Numbered from the stretch's first letter, positions 41,793 through 50,751 are shown. The stretch is DNA of 64,000 nucleotides from Adlercreutzia sp910585575 (GCF_951801035.1 NZ_CATOKT010000004.1); one strand, 5' to 3'. Numbers and translations: made by a program. The notes: generated by a model not told the origin, from the sequence alone.

Positions 41793-42779
41793 TTAATTGG
41801 TCGCGTGCAGCGCTGCGGCGGTTACCCCCGCAGCGCCCGAAGATGCTACCACGTCATCGGCATTCGCCAGGGCTGGCCGCAGCCCGGCCGCCGCTATCGC
41901 AGCGGCCGCGGCCTGGGCAATATCGGGCTGGTTCATGGCGTACACGTGCAGGCCGTCCACGCCATGGCGCCCCAGGTCAACCAGCTGGCGGCAGGCATAC
42001 TCGATACCCGCTTGGCGCAGCGAGACAGGATCGTCCTCGTACTTCGCCAGCAACTTGATGATAGGCGCCGGCAGCGAGCTTCCGCACAGGAACACCATGC
42101 GCTGGATTTGCGACTTCCCCAGAAACGGCATAATGCCACAGGTGATGGGCGCCTCCACGCCGGCCGCCTGGGCCGCCTCGCGGAAACGGTAGAAGTCGTC
42201 GTTGGTGAAGAACAGCTGCGTCACGAAGAAATCGGCGCCAGCCTCGTATTTCGCCTTCAAGTGCTCGATGTTCCGACGCGGATCCAAGCAATCGATGTGC
42301 CCCTCCGGATAGGCAGCCGCGCCCACGCACAGGCCGGCCTCCTTCAGCAGGGGAATCAAGTCGCAGGCGTAACGGAAGTCCACCGGCTCCTGGCCGTCGA
42401 TCAGATCGCCGCGCAGGGCCAGCACCGTGCGCACCCCGGCCTCTCGCAGCTCCTCAATGGCCGCCCGGGCTGTTTCGTGCGTGGCGTTGACGCAGGTGAA
42501 GTGCGCTACGGACGGAATTGCGGCCTCGTCTTGCACCAGCTGGGCGATGGGGACCGTCTGCCCCGCGTTGCCGCTGCCGCCGGCGGAACACGTCACCGAC
42601 ACGAAGTCGGGCCGCGCCTGGGCCATGCCACCCACTACCTCGCGCGCCGCATCCAGGGTCAGCTGTCCTTTGGGCGGGAACATCTCCACCGAAAACGGCA
42701 GCGTGCCGCAAGCGCGGCAGTCTTCAAATACCTGGGCGACGGTTTTCATGGGGGCTTCGGCTTTCTCTTTCTCGAACAT
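41793..42779 (-). CDS. metF: 5,10-methylenetetrahydrofolate reductase
   Basis: A flavin TIM-barrel enzyme of 328 residues that makes the methyltetrahydrofolate used by methionine synthase. Family marks are FSVEMFPPKG near 28-37 (the Glu is the usual acid), SVTCSAGGSGN, ALRGDLIDGQ and TQLFFTNDDFYRF. It is first in the metF / activation / metH operon. Neither ATG 42779 nor the in-frame ATG 42749 has a clear Shine-Dalgarno, so the start is uncertain; the family core begins just after the second. Confidence 0.93.
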   Translation of the reverse strand: MFEKEKAEAPMKTVAQVFEDCRACGTLPFSVEMFPPKGQLTLDAAREVVGGMAQARPDFVSVTCSAGGSGNAGQTVPIAQLVQDEAAIPSVAHFTCVNATHETARAAIEELREAGVRTVLALRGDLIDGQEPVDFRYACDLIPLLKEAGLCVGAAAYPEGHIDCLDPRRNIEHLKAKYEAGADFFVTQLFFTNDDFYRFREAAQAAGVEAPITCGIMPFLGKSQIQRMVFLCGSSLPAPIIKLLAKYEDDPVSLRQAGIEYACRQLVDLGRHGVDGLHVYAMNQPDIAQAAAAAIAAAGLRPALANADDVVASSGAAGVTAAALHATN

Positions 42780-42795
42780 AATTGGGAAACCAAGA

Positions 42796-42884
42796 CCTTG
42801 AGGCCAGGGCGACCGTTACGCAACCACTATCCTCAAGGCTTGATGCAACCGTTATTATAAAGAGAAGCGGCAAAGACGAAACAA
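42796..42884 (-). promoter_or_regulatory. metF promoter candidate and structured leader
   Basis: On the minus strand a perfect TATAAT (42854-42859) has a weak TTGTTT 19 bp upstream. The roughly 68-nt leader contains CCTTGAGG (42831-42838) and its exact complement at 42796-42803, an 8-bp hairpin with a 27-nt loop ending 16 nt before the first ATG. I do not recognise a known riboswitch. Confidence 0.4.
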
Positions 42885-42949
42885 CGGCTTTGCCCTGCGG
42901 TTATGCAAAAGACCAAAGGATGGCCATCGGGCCAGGCGAAGGAGCATCC

Positions 42950-43468
42950 ATGACGCGCATCGGCATTCTTTCAGACACCCACGGTTCCCTGGATCCGAAG
43001 GCCTACGCCGCCCTGGCCGACTGCGACGCCATCATCCACGCCGGTGATATTTGCGGGCCCGCCATCTTGCGCGAGCTGGAAACCTTGGCGCCGGTCACCG
43101 CCGTGCTGGGGAACAACGACTTCGACGAATACGGGAGCGCCGTCAGCCACTTCGCCCACCCCGTCATCGACGGCGTGCGCTTCTTGGTAGGCCACAAGCC
43201 CGGCGACGTGCGCATCAGCTTCTCGGGCTCGGCGGCCCTGGCCCCCGGCGACCCGCTGCCCGATGTGATCATTCACGGCCACACCCACGTGCCCCGCCTG
43301 GTAACCGGTCCCGATGCGCGACCGGCCAGCATCCTGCTGTGCCCCGGCGCCGTGTACCGCCCCCGCAGCGAATACGGGCGCACCCTGGCAAAGATGGACG
43401 TAGAGAACGGCCGCATCCTGCGCACGGTCATCGAGGACCTCAACGGCAAGGTGCTGTTCGAGAAATAG
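42950..43468 (+). CDS. YfcE/MJ0936-type metallophosphoesterase
   Basis: This 172-residue protein has the calcineurin-like metal-binding motifs in order: SDTHG near 9-13, HAGDICG near 33, LGNNDF near 55, GHKPGD and HGHTH near 105-109. Such enzymes hydrolyse phosphodiesters and use two metal ions; the natural substrate is unknown. AAGGAG lies 5 nt before ATG 42950, and a longer in-frame version starting upstream has no family similarity at its front. It is divergent from metF. Confidence 0.92.
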   Translation: MTRIGILSDTHGSLDPKAYAALADCDAIIHAGDICGPAILRELETLAPVTAVLGNNDFDEYGSAVSHFAHPVIDGVRFLVGHKPGDVRISFSGSAALAPGDPLPDVIIHGHTHVPRLVTGPDARPASILLCPGAVYRPRSEYGRTLAKMDVENGRILRTVIEDLNGKVLFEK

Positions 43469-43481
43469 CGCGACGGGGCTG

Positions 43482-43508
43482 CTACACCCCCAGGCCCACG
43501 GTAAGATG
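43482..43508 (-). pseudogene. Orphan dmsC 3' tail
   Basis: Read on the minus strand these 27 nt give HLTVGLGV and a stop, exactly the end of the dmsC at 50752-51618 at protein level. The intact dmsC beside it ends in MTVGV and stops at 43517, so this is a second, detached gene end 9 nt further on. Confidence 0.6.
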
Positions 43509-43516
43509 CAGGGCTG

Positions 43517-44446
43517 TTACACCCCCACGGTCATGCGCATGGCGTAGAACGTGAAGCGCACGAGGAAGCAGGCGACCAGCACCAACAGCACGGCCGCACC
43601 TAGCAGCAACGGGCGCCCGCGGCGCACGGAGGCCGGAGCCGCCCCTTCACTTGCGCCCGCAACCAGGGCATTCTTCTCAGACGGAACGCCCCGCCGCGCC
43701 TTTCGGCAGCGCTCGGCCACGGCGCACAAGGCGAGCGCAGCCAAGGAAAGCACCAGGAAGCCACCAATGGCCGCGGGCGTCCAAGGCACTAGATCGGGGG
43801 CAGCCACCAGGGTGGTTTCGATGGCGGCAAGCTCATGCCATTGAACCAGCAGCACCGCCCCGTTGGCCACCGCCGCAACAGCAGCCACGACAAGCGCCGC
43901 CGCAACGAACCGCGGAGAGGGCTGCTGGCGCGCCACCGCGAGGCCGAGCAAGCCTACGACCACGCCGCTGACCAGCGCGTTCAGGAACAGCGTCAGCGGC
44001 ACCGTAGGCAAGGCCCAGGTGGGAATCCACGGCACGCTGTAGGCCACGGATATGAAATAGAGAGCCACGAGCGCCGCAAGAAGCACCACGGCCACCGCCG
44101 CACGTCGCACGCCCAGCGTAATATCGTCGCGGAATGACACCATCCACCAGGCCCCGCCTGCCACGAGGAAGGCCACGACGGCAATTACCTCGTTGGCCAA
44201 CGGAGAGCGCCCCACCCCGGCCAGCACGTACAGGGCGTTGGCCGGCGTTCCCAGATGGGTGGCCGAGGCAATGAGCCCGGTAATGACCAGCACGAGCGGA
44301 ACCACCAGGTAGCGGCTGGCCGCCTCGGCCTGGGCGCGCTCGGAGGCCACCAGCGAGTACAGGGCCATCACGCCATAGCCCACCAGGCCCGCCGGCGCAA
44401 TGGTGGTGAACAGCACAAGCGTGATCTCGGTCAGTGCGGTCTCCAT
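43517..44446 (-). CDS. dmsC: DmsC-type membrane anchor (second of a tandem pair)
   Basis: This 309-residue protein has about eight membrane segments. It starts with the DmsC signature ITLVLFTTIAPAGLVGYGVM and carries ATHLGTPANALYVLAGVGRSPLANE near 65-90 (given here by its core: THLG...GVGRSPL). DmsC anchors the catalytic and iron-sulfur subunits and oxidises menaquinol. It lies 198 nt downstream of another dmsC, with an imperfect hairpin (44519-44546) between them. AGAGGAG lies 4 nt before the ATG. Two anchors behind one dmsA/dmsB pair is unusual. Confidence 0.88.
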   Translation of the reverse strand: METALTEITLVLFTTIAPAGLVGYGVMALYSLVASERAQAEAASRYLVVPLVLVITGLIASATHLGTPANALYVLAGVGRSPLANEVIAVVAFLVAGGAWWMVSFRDDITLGVRRAAVAVVLLAALVALYFISVAYSVPWIPTWALPTVPLTLFLNALVSGVVVGLLGLAVARQQPSPRFVAAALVVAAVAAVANGAVLLVQWHELAAIETTLVAAPDLVPWTPAAIGGFLVLSLAALALCAVAERCRKARRGVPSEKNALVAGASEGAAPASVRRGRPLLLGAAVLLVLVACFLVRFTFYAMRMTVGV

Positions 44447-44518
44447 GATGCTCCTCTCGAACGCTCGTGGACCCGACGCGTCGACGCCGGGCCCGTTGAC
44501 GCCTCAGGCGCCAAACGA

Positions 44519-44546
44519 CGGCAGCCCCGAGCTATCGGAGCTGCCG
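44519..44546 (-). repeat. Hairpin between the two dmsC genes
   Basis: CGGCAGCCCCGA and TCGGAGCTGCCG form a 12-bp stem with one non-Watson-Crick position and a 4-nt loop. No T run follows, so it is more likely an RNA-processing or attenuation structure than a full terminator. Confidence 0.45.
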
Positions 44547-44644
44547 CTGATTATGCCAGGAATTCACCGGAGACGCGATGCCCTCCCTATCGTCGCATCG
44601 GCGAATTCGAGCGGCTGGCCTTGCGCAGGTAGCCGCGGAAGCAC

Positions 44645-45556
44645 CTACAGGGCGATGCCCATGTACAGGCCGTAGAAGGCAATGCGCAGGACGAAAATGC
44701 CCACGGCGGCCAGCACCACGGCGGCCACGGCGAACACCGGCAGGGCCACGACACGCGGAGCCGCGGAGGCAGCGCCAGTCGTCGCCGCGCCGGCCGCTCC
44801 CCCAATACCCTTCTTCCCCAGGAAGAGGAGCACGGCGCAGGCCACGGCGCACAGGGCGAACAAGCCCACCATCAGGCCCAAGTCAGGCACAAGGGCACTT
44901 GCGGGACCCCAGATGTTCACCACGGCGCTCAAACCGGCCATCTGCGCGGCCCAAGCACCCAGAGCCAACACCAAGCCCACGGCCGCCAATGCGGCGCCCA
45001 GTACGGGCGCGCTCTTCGGCAGCGTCACGCGGGCTCCGGCGCACACCACAGCGCCCAGGGCCGCGCCGCCAATCAGCGCGTAGCCCACCATGGCCACCAC
45101 GCCCAGCAGGTTGTCCCAGGTGGGAACCGTCGGGATGAGATAGGCCATGCCGCAGGCGCAGGCCAGCACTACTGATCCGATCGCCAGCACTACCAGCAGC
45201 CCCGCGCGGGCGCCGCCCTGGGCCGGCAGCTTGCCTGCCAGGCCCAGCAGCCAGTACACGAGCGCCACCAACGAGAACAGCACTACCACCAGAAGCTCGT
45301 TGGACAGAGGCGAGCGTCCCACGCCGGCGAACACGCCGGCCGCGGCCAGCGGATTGGCCAGATGGAAGAAGGCGGCTACGATAGCAACCAGCATCACCGC
45401 GGCGGGCACGGCCGTCCAGCGATCGAGGCGACGGGCCTCTTCGGCCGTGGGCTTGCCGGCGATAAAGGCATAGGCCAGCACGATGAACGAAGCCGCGGCC
45501 ATGGGGGCCAAGGTCGTAAACAGGGCCAAAGGCGCCTCAGTCAATCCCGTTCCCAT
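44645..45556 (-). CDS. dmsC: DmsC-type membrane anchor (first of a tandem pair)
   Basis: This 303-residue protein has about eight hydrophobic segments and the family marks LALFTTLAPMAAASF at the start and AGVGRSPLSNELLVV near 80. It is the expected quinol-oxidising anchor of the adjacent A and B subunits. Its ATG follows directly on the dmsB stop, and its GGAGG lies inside the dmsB end, 8 nt upstream, so the two are translationally coupled. It differs clearly from the next dmsC, so the pair is an old duplication or two separate recruitments. Confidence 0.9.
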   Translation of the reverse strand: MGTGLTEAPLALFTTLAPMAAASFIVLAYAFIAGKPTAEEARRLDRWTAVPAAVMLVAIVAAFFHLANPLAAAGVFAGVGRSPLSNELLVVVLFSLVALVYWLLGLAGKLPAQGGARAGLLVVLAIGSVVLACACGMAYLIPTVPTWDNLLGVVAMVGYALIGGAALGAVVCAGARVTLPKSAPVLGAALAAVGLVLALGAWAAQMAGLSAVVNIWGPASALVPDLGLMVGLFALCAVACAVLLFLGKKGIGGAAGAATTGAASAAPRVVALPVFAVAAVVLAAVGIFVLRIAFYGLYMGIAL

Positions 45557-46171
45557 TTACTTCACCTCCAGTTTGTTGGCCACGCGGCAGTCGGTGGAGC
45601 CGGCCGGCTTCGACGCTGCGCAGGGCACGATGTACAAGTTCGGGTTGGTCACGTTGGCCTCGGGCAGCGGGGCCACGTTGGCACGCTCGCCCTCGGGCAA
45701 CTGGTCGACGGGGGCGAACTGCAGAGCGCGCAGCGAGCAGGCGTCCACGCAGATGGGGTTCTTGCCCTCGGCGAGGCGCTCGGCGCAGCCGTTGCACTTC
45801 GTGGAATGCCCCGCCTCGCGGTCGACCTTCGGGTTGTCGTAAGGGCACGCCATGGCGCAGTAGCCGCAGCCGATGCAGCGCTCCTCGTCCACCGACACCA
45901 GGCCGTTCTCGTCCTTGTGCATGGCGCCCGTGGGGCACACCTCGGTGCAGGCCGGGTTGTCGCAGTGCTGGCAGGCGAACGAGGTGTAGTAGGTGTAGGA
46001 ATCGGTGGTCCAGGCACCGGACGCGTCCTGCTTCCAGCCGCCGCCCTCGATCTCGTAGACGTGGCGGTACGTCTGCTCGGGCGTCAGGTTGTGGTAGTCG
46101 CGACACGCCGCCTCGCAGGTCTTGCAGCCCGTGCAGCGGGTGGCGTCGAAATGGAATCCGTACTGAGTCAT
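45557..46171 (-). CDS. dmsB: DmsB-type four-cluster ferredoxin subunit
   Basis: This 204-residue protein carries four Cys quartets for 4Fe-4S clusters: CTGCKTCEAAC near 16-26, CQHCDNPACTEVC near 67-80, CIGCGYCAMAC near 97-107 and CNGC / CVDAC near 120-142. It passes electrons from the membrane anchor to the molybdenum subunit. GGAGGG at the dmsA end lies 7 nt before its ATG, three bases beyond the dmsA stop. Length and motif order match DmsB/YnfG. Confidence 0.94.
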   Translation of the reverse strand: MTQYGFHFDATRCTGCKTCEAACRDYHNLTPEQTYRHVYEIEGGGWKQDASGAWTTDSYTYYTSFACQHCDNPACTEVCPTGAMHKDENGLVSVDEERCIGCGYCAMACPYDNPKVDREAGHSTKCNGCAERLAEGKNPICVDACSLRALQFAPVDQLPEGERANVAPLPEANVTNPNLYIVPCAASKPAGSTDCRVANKLEVK

Positions 46172-46174
46172 GGG

Positions 46175-48607
46175 TTAGCCCTCCACCTTCTCGATCGAGC
46201 CGATCACGCTGTGCTGGCCCGTGCCCTTGGACACCGGGTTGCAGTGGCGGCTGGTAATGGTGTTCGTGCAGCCGCCGTAGTCGATGCGGTCGCCGTTCAT
46301 ATCAGCCGAATGCCACGCACCCTGGGGATGCATGATGGTGCCGGGGATGACGCGGTTCGTCACCTTCGCGATGGTGCGCATCTCGCCCTGGGCGCTCTTG
46401 AGCGCCACCGCGTCGCCGTCGGCAATGCCCAGCGGCTCGGCGTCGATGGGGTTGATCCACGCCTGGAAGGGCGAAAGCTTGTGCAGCACGTCCAGGTGCG
46501 CGTACGTGGAATGCACCGTGCCCTTGGCATGGAAGTCCACGATGAGGAACGGGTACTCGTCGGTGGTGGTGCCGGGGCCGTCGTAGCCGGGGTAGTACAC
46601 CGGGATGGCGGAGATGACGTCGCCCTCGCCCAACTCCCAGGTCTCGGCAATTTCCGCCAGCTCCGGAGAGTAGATCTGGATCTTGCCCGTAGCGGTTTCC
46701 AGGGGGTTTGCCACCGGGTCGGCAATGAAGTCGTCCACGTCCGTCGAGGGTTCCACGTCCCAGGTGAACGAGCCCGTGGCCACGCCCTCGTCATAGGTGG
46801 GCAGATTCATCTCGGGCTTCTCGGCGCGCAGCTCCTCATAGAGCTTGCGGCACCAGTCCTCGCGGGTAAGGCCGCCCTCGGAGTACTCGTCGTAGACGCC
46901 CAGGCGCTTCGCCAGCTCGCCGCACACCTCGTAGACCTCGCGGCGCTCGAAGGCCGGCTCGCCGATGGGCTGGCCGAAGCGGATGCCGTAGATATCGTTG
47001 TCCTCGCCGGCCGCCGACAGGGAGTAGGTTTCCTGGGGCGTCAGGTCGGGCAGCACGATGTCGGCCCAGTTGCAGGAATCGGTCCAGGCCACGTCGTACT
47101 GCAGGATGAACTCGCAGAGGCTCTCGTCGCGCAGGATGTCGGTGGTGAAGTTGATGTCGGCGTTCTGGTTGGCCATCATGTTGTTGCCGTAGTTCACCAG
47201 GAACTTGATACCGCACTTCAGGCCGTCGGCGTTCATGATGCCGGCGTTGGTGGCAGTCAGCTTCGCGCCGTCGCGGATGGCCTCGGGCCACAGGAAGTTG
47301 GGGAACTTCTCCTGGATGGGGTTGTCGCCCGTCGGCAGCGAGGACAGGCCGATATCGTCGTTGCCCGTGGTGCCGCCGGAGTTCGTGCCGGGACGGCCCA
47401 CCTGGCCCACCAGCTGGGGCAGCACCATAATGGCGCGCGAGGCGTTGTCGCCGTTGGTGTGACGCTGGGGGCCCAGGCCCTGGCAGATGTAGCAGGGGTC
47501 GGCCTCGGCAATCTCATGGGCCAGCTGCACGATGCGCTCGGCCGGCACGGACGTGATGGCGCTCGCCCACTCGGGGGTTTTCTCCACCTGGTCGTAGCCG
47601 GTGCCCAGGATGTAATCGCAGTAGGACAGGTTTTTACCCTTCGCGTCCTCGGGCAGGGTGGCCTCGTCGAAGCCCACGCAGTAGGTGTCGAGGAACTCGT
47701 GGTTCACCAGGTCCTTGGTGATGAGCTCATGGGCAATGCCAGCGGCCAGGGCCGCATCAGTGCCGGGCACGATGGGAATCCACTCGGCGCCCAGGTTGGC
47801 CGCCGTCTCGTTGCGGCGCGGGTCGATGACGATAACGCGCACGCCCTTCTGCTGCATGGCCACGGCCAAATCGTAGCCGGCGCCGTCGCCCGACATGCGC
47901 ATGTCGTTGGGGGCGTAGCCGAACAGAACCGCCAGCTGCCCGGGCTGCAGCGTCTTCAGCGAACGCTTGCCCCAGCTGCCACCGTAGGTGTAGGGGTAGG
48001 CGCCGAAGTTGATGGACGCGCTCGAGTAGCTGCCATAGCGGGTCACTTCGCCGCCCAGCAGGTTAAACAGGCGGAAGAAGGGGTTGTTCATCATGATATT
48101 CTGCTCGACGCCCGAGCACTCCTGGATGAACACGGCCTCGTTGCCGTAGGTGTCCACCACGCGCTTGAACTCGCTGGCGATGGTGTCGAGGGCCTCGTCC
48201 CAGCTGATGCGCTCGTACTCGCCGTCACCGCGACGGGTGCCCGGCACGCGGCGCATGGGGTAGTTGAGGCGGTCGGCACTGCCGATCCACGAGCGGATGG
48301 AGCGGCCGCGCAGGCAGGCGCGGGCCTGGGTGCCTCCGAAGGTGCTGTCGCCGTTGGTGTCCGTTTCCACGTAGGCCAGTTCGCCATCGCGTACATGGCA
48401 CTGCAGCACGCAGGCGCCGCCGCAGTTCACGTGGCAGTGGGTCCACACAATCTCGTCGTCGATCGCTTCGTCGGCCACGGCCGGAGCTGCGGGCACCATC
48501 GTAGCGAAGGCGGCGGACGCCCCCGCGCCCGTGGCCGCCAAGGCGCCCAGCGCACCAGTGGTCTTCACGAAGGTGCGACGATCGAGGGACCATTTCTCGT
48601 CTTGCAT
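46175..48607 (-). CDS. dmsA: DMSO reductase family molybdopterin catalytic subunit
   Basis: This 810-residue oxidoreductase has a twin-arginine signal (RRTFVK near 10-15, then a hydrophobic stretch), so it is exported folded. A 4Fe-4S site follows (CHVNCGGAC near 58-66, last Cys in ARACLRGRS). The predicted molybdenum-binding Ser is in YGSYSSA near 190-200. The C-terminal cofactor domain contains HPQGAWHSADMNGDR. These marks place it in the DmsA/YnfE branch; Eggerthellaceae have many paralogs of differing specificity, so the electron acceptor (DMSO, another oxide or a host or plant compound) cannot be told from sequence. GGGAGG lies 5 nt before the ATG. Confidence 0.93.
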   Translation of the reverse strand: MQDEKWSLDRRTFVKTTGALGALAATGAGASAAFATMVPAAPAVADEAIDDEIVWTHCHVNCGGACVLQCHVRDGELAYVETDTNGDSTFGGTQARACLRGRSIRSWIGSADRLNYPMRRVPGTRRGDGEYERISWDEALDTIASEFKRVVDTYGNEAVFIQECSGVEQNIMMNNPFFRLFNLLGGEVTRYGSYSSASINFGAYPYTYGGSWGKRSLKTLQPGQLAVLFGYAPNDMRMSGDGAGYDLAVAMQQKGVRVIVIDPRRNETAANLGAEWIPIVPGTDAALAAGIAHELITKDLVNHEFLDTYCVGFDEATLPEDAKGKNLSYCDYILGTGYDQVEKTPEWASAITSVPAERIVQLAHEIAEADPCYICQGLGPQRHTNGDNASRAIMVLPQLVGQVGRPGTNSGGTTGNDDIGLSSLPTGDNPIQEKFPNFLWPEAIRDGAKLTATNAGIMNADGLKCGIKFLVNYGNNMMANQNADINFTTDILRDESLCEFILQYDVAWTDSCNWADIVLPDLTPQETYSLSAAGEDNDIYGIRFGQPIGEPAFERREVYEVCGELAKRLGVYDEYSEGGLTREDWCRKLYEELRAEKPEMNLPTYDEGVATGSFTWDVEPSTDVDDFIADPVANPLETATGKIQIYSPELAEIAETWELGEGDVISAIPVYYPGYDGPGTTTDEYPFLIVDFHAKGTVHSTYAHLDVLHKLSPFQAWINPIDAEPLGIADGDAVALKSAQGEMRTIAKVTNRVIPGTIMHPQGAWHSADMNGDRIDYGGCTNTITSRHCNPVSKGTGQHSVIGSIEKVEG

Positions 48608-48637
48608 GTGAGCCTCCCTTGGGTCTCTCCTCTTGCG

Positions 48638-48675
48638 GCGCGGTTCCGCGGGCTCCGTCGAGCCCGATTCCGCGC
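48638..48675 (-). promoter_or_regulatory. Nested hairpin in the dmsA leader
   Basis: GGGCTC/GAGCCC with a CGTC loop sits inside GCGCGG/CCGCGC. It lies roughly 20 nt upstream of the dmsA ribosome-binding site and could affect mRNA stability or translation. Confidence 0.5.
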
Positions 48676-48760
48676 CCGCCGCATCCTGACTGCGGAAGCG
48701 GCGCGAAAACTCATTGCATTGGCCATGCGATTGACGCCATGGTAGGACAAATCGAGCGCG

Positions 48761-48839
48761 AACTTTGTCACCAGATTCTGGTGGTTTTTAAGAAACACCA
48801 GGTCAAAGCTGGATGGTGACCGTAACCTGGTGACAAGTT
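48761..48839. promoter_or_regulatory. Cluster of CACCAG/CTGGTG operator-like sites
   Basis: AACTTTGTCACCAG (48761-48774) is mirrored by CTGGTGACAAGTT (48827-48839). Between them are a CTGGTG at 48778-48783, giving a local palindrome CACCAG-ATT-CTGGTG, and a CACCAG at 48796-48801. The position, between divergent dmsA and regulator genes, suits binding by the LuxR-type protein. Confidence 0.55.
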
Positions 48840-48957
48840 TCGTCGCCTGACCGTCCCCCGCGCCCAGCGCGGCTGCTAGAATAAGCGCAACGAAAACGCG
48901 GCCGTCTGCGCAAACCGAGAGCGCCGCGGAAAGCTGAAAAGAGGGGAAGGGGGCGCC

Positions 48958-50667
48958 GTGAGCGCACTGCGGGCACTCCGGCCCGACGTGGCCAGTTTCG
49001 GCTATGCGGTCATCCTTTCCATCAACGCCGCTTCCATTTGGGGCGGCATCTTCCCCTACCTTCCCGTCTGGTGCCAAACCGACGTGGCCACTATCGGCTA
49101 CTACAGTTTGCAGATGCTCGCCTTCGGCCTCACCTTCGTAGCAGCCATGGCGCTTATCTGGCGCCGTCCTACCATCAGTCGGCGCTCGTCGGTGCTGGCC
49201 TTCGCCGGACCTTTGTGCGCCGGCCCGCTTATGCTGGTGGGCGCCATGTACCTGGATGGGCTCGCGCCTTGGCTCATCGGCGCGGCCGCTGTGCTGGTAG
49301 GGTTTGGCTTGGCGGGATTCATGATGCGCTGGCAGCGCATCTTCGCCGCCATGGACGCCCAGCGGGGCAATTTGGCGCTCATCAAGGGGACGGGCTATTC
49401 GGCTCTGCTGTATCTGGGCATCTGCATGGTGCCGGCGGCCTTGACCGCGTACCTTATTCCCCTGGTGCTCGTGCCCCTGGCCGGCCTGTGCCTGTGGCTC
49501 GGCGATCGCGACGTGTCGCTCGACCAGCCCATGTTCGAGGACAACCCCCGCGAGCACCGCACCGTCTACGGCAACGCCCTGCGCGCCTCCCTCTCGCCGG
49601 CGCTGTCGGTAGGAGCCCTGGGGTTCTGCGCCGGCGCCATCCGCTTCATCGCCATTACGCACCAGGAGATCATGAGCGGCATCAACATCTTCTCGATGGT
49701 GCTGCTGCTCGCCGTCATGCTGGCGTTCTACACCCTGTGGCAACGGCGCACCCTGCGCATCGGGCTGCCCGTAGTGTTCCGCACCCTCTTCCCTGTCACG
49801 GCCGTCTGCCTCATGGTGCTGCCCTTTGCCGGCGGCGCGTTCACCACCGTGGGATTTGGCATCAGCAATGCCTGCTTCATGCTGGCCTGCGTGTTCATGA
49901 TGATGCACTGCGGCCAGCTGTCCCGCGACAGCGGCATCAACCCCCTGTTCATCTACGCGTTTTACGGCGCCTTGGCCTACCTGCCGCAAATGGCGGGCTA
50001 CGGAGCCGGGTTCCTCTCGGGCATCGAGGCGAGCTGGGGGCCCGAGCCCTTCTCGCTGGTGGCGCTTACCTCGCTCTTCGTGCTGCTGATGGTGTCGTTG
50101 TTCGGCTACCGCCAAACCACCCGGGCCAGCGATGCCCTGGAGTTTTTGGCCCTGGGGCTCGAGCGACCCCGCATGGAAGCGACGGTGGCCGCCGAAGAGC
50201 ACGCGGGCCAGGCGCCGAGCGCGGAAGGGCTGCCCGGCGACCGCACGGAAGGAAGCGGCCCGTCGGAGAGCGCCGCGGGCGCCCGAGAAGAAACTTCCGG
50301 CGCAAACGCCGATCAGCCGAAGGCCATCGGGGTGCCAGCTTCGGTTTTGGTTGCGGGGCCCGGCTCAACCCCGATGGCGACGCCCCTTTCGAAAAGTCCC
50401 GAAGCTGTCTCCGGTCGCGCTTCCGAAGACCACCCCAGCGACCGCCTGGCACTGCAATGCCGGCTCGTCAGCGACGCCTTCGGCCTTTCCTCGCGCGAGA
50501 CGGAAGTGATGGAGCTTATCGCCCGCGGCTATTCGGGACCGGCCATCGCCGAGATGCTGTTCATTTCCGAGAACACCATGCGCACCCACAACAAGCGCAT
50601 CTACGCCAAGTTGGATATTCACAAGAAGCAGGACATGATCGACCTCATCAACGGCTTTTCCGCCTAA
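48958..50667 (+). CDS. Membrane-bound LuxR-type regulator
   Basis: This 569-residue protein has about twelve hydrophobic segments in residues 10-390, a low-complexity linker (about 400-490) and a C-terminal LuxR helix-turn-helix (about 500-565) with LSSRETEVMELIARG and ISENTMRTHNKRIYAKL. This fusion of an MFS-like membrane part with LuxR HTH is common in Eggerthella beside respiratory operons. It probably senses a substrate or membrane state and switches the divergent dms operon. The start is GTG with an A/G-rich stretch just upstream. No receiver domain is present. Confidence 0.9.
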   Translation: MSALRALRPDVASFGYAVILSINAASIWGGIFPYLPVWCQTDVATIGYYSLQMLAFGLTFVAAMALIWRRPTISRRSSVLAFAGPLCAGPLMLVGAMYLDGLAPWLIGAAAVLVGFGLAGFMMRWQRIFAAMDAQRGNLALIKGTGYSALLYLGICMVPAALTAYLIPLVLVPLAGLCLWLGDRDVSLDQPMFEDNPREHRTVYGNALRASLSPALSVGALGFCAGAIRFIAITHQEIMSGINIFSMVLLLAVMLAFYTLWQRRTLRIGLPVVFRTLFPVTAVCLMVLPFAGGAFTTVGFGISNACFMLACVFMMMHCGQLSRDSGINPLFIYAFYGALAYLPQMAGYGAGFLSGIEASWGPEPFSLVALTSLFVLLMVSLFGYRQTTRASDALEFLALGLERPRMEATVAAEEHAGQAPSAEGLPGDRTEGSGPSESAAGAREETSGANADQPKAIGVPASVLVAGPGSTPMATPLSKSPEAVSGRASEDHPSDRLALQCRLVSDAFGLSSRETEVMELIARGYSGPAIAEMLFISENTMRTHNKRIYAKLDIHKKQDMIDLINGFSA

Positions 50668-50751
50668 GAGGGGCCGTGCGTCGAACCCGCGAGCTCCAGC
50701 TTTTGGTCCTTCGCCTCCCACCCCTTGACGCCCCGCCTCGAGCCCTGCGTC

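Larger units (their letters stand above)
48608..48957. other. Divergent regulatory region between dmsA and the LuxR-type gene
   Basis: The 350 bp hold a nested hairpin in the dmsA leader and a cluster of CACCAG/CTGGTG sites. No gene is seen. Confidence 0.7.

Noticed and set aside
42782..42949. Upstream start of the phosphoesterase at 42782
   Set aside because: The extra residues have no family similarity and would overlap the metF promoter; ATG 42950 has AAGGAG at the right distance.
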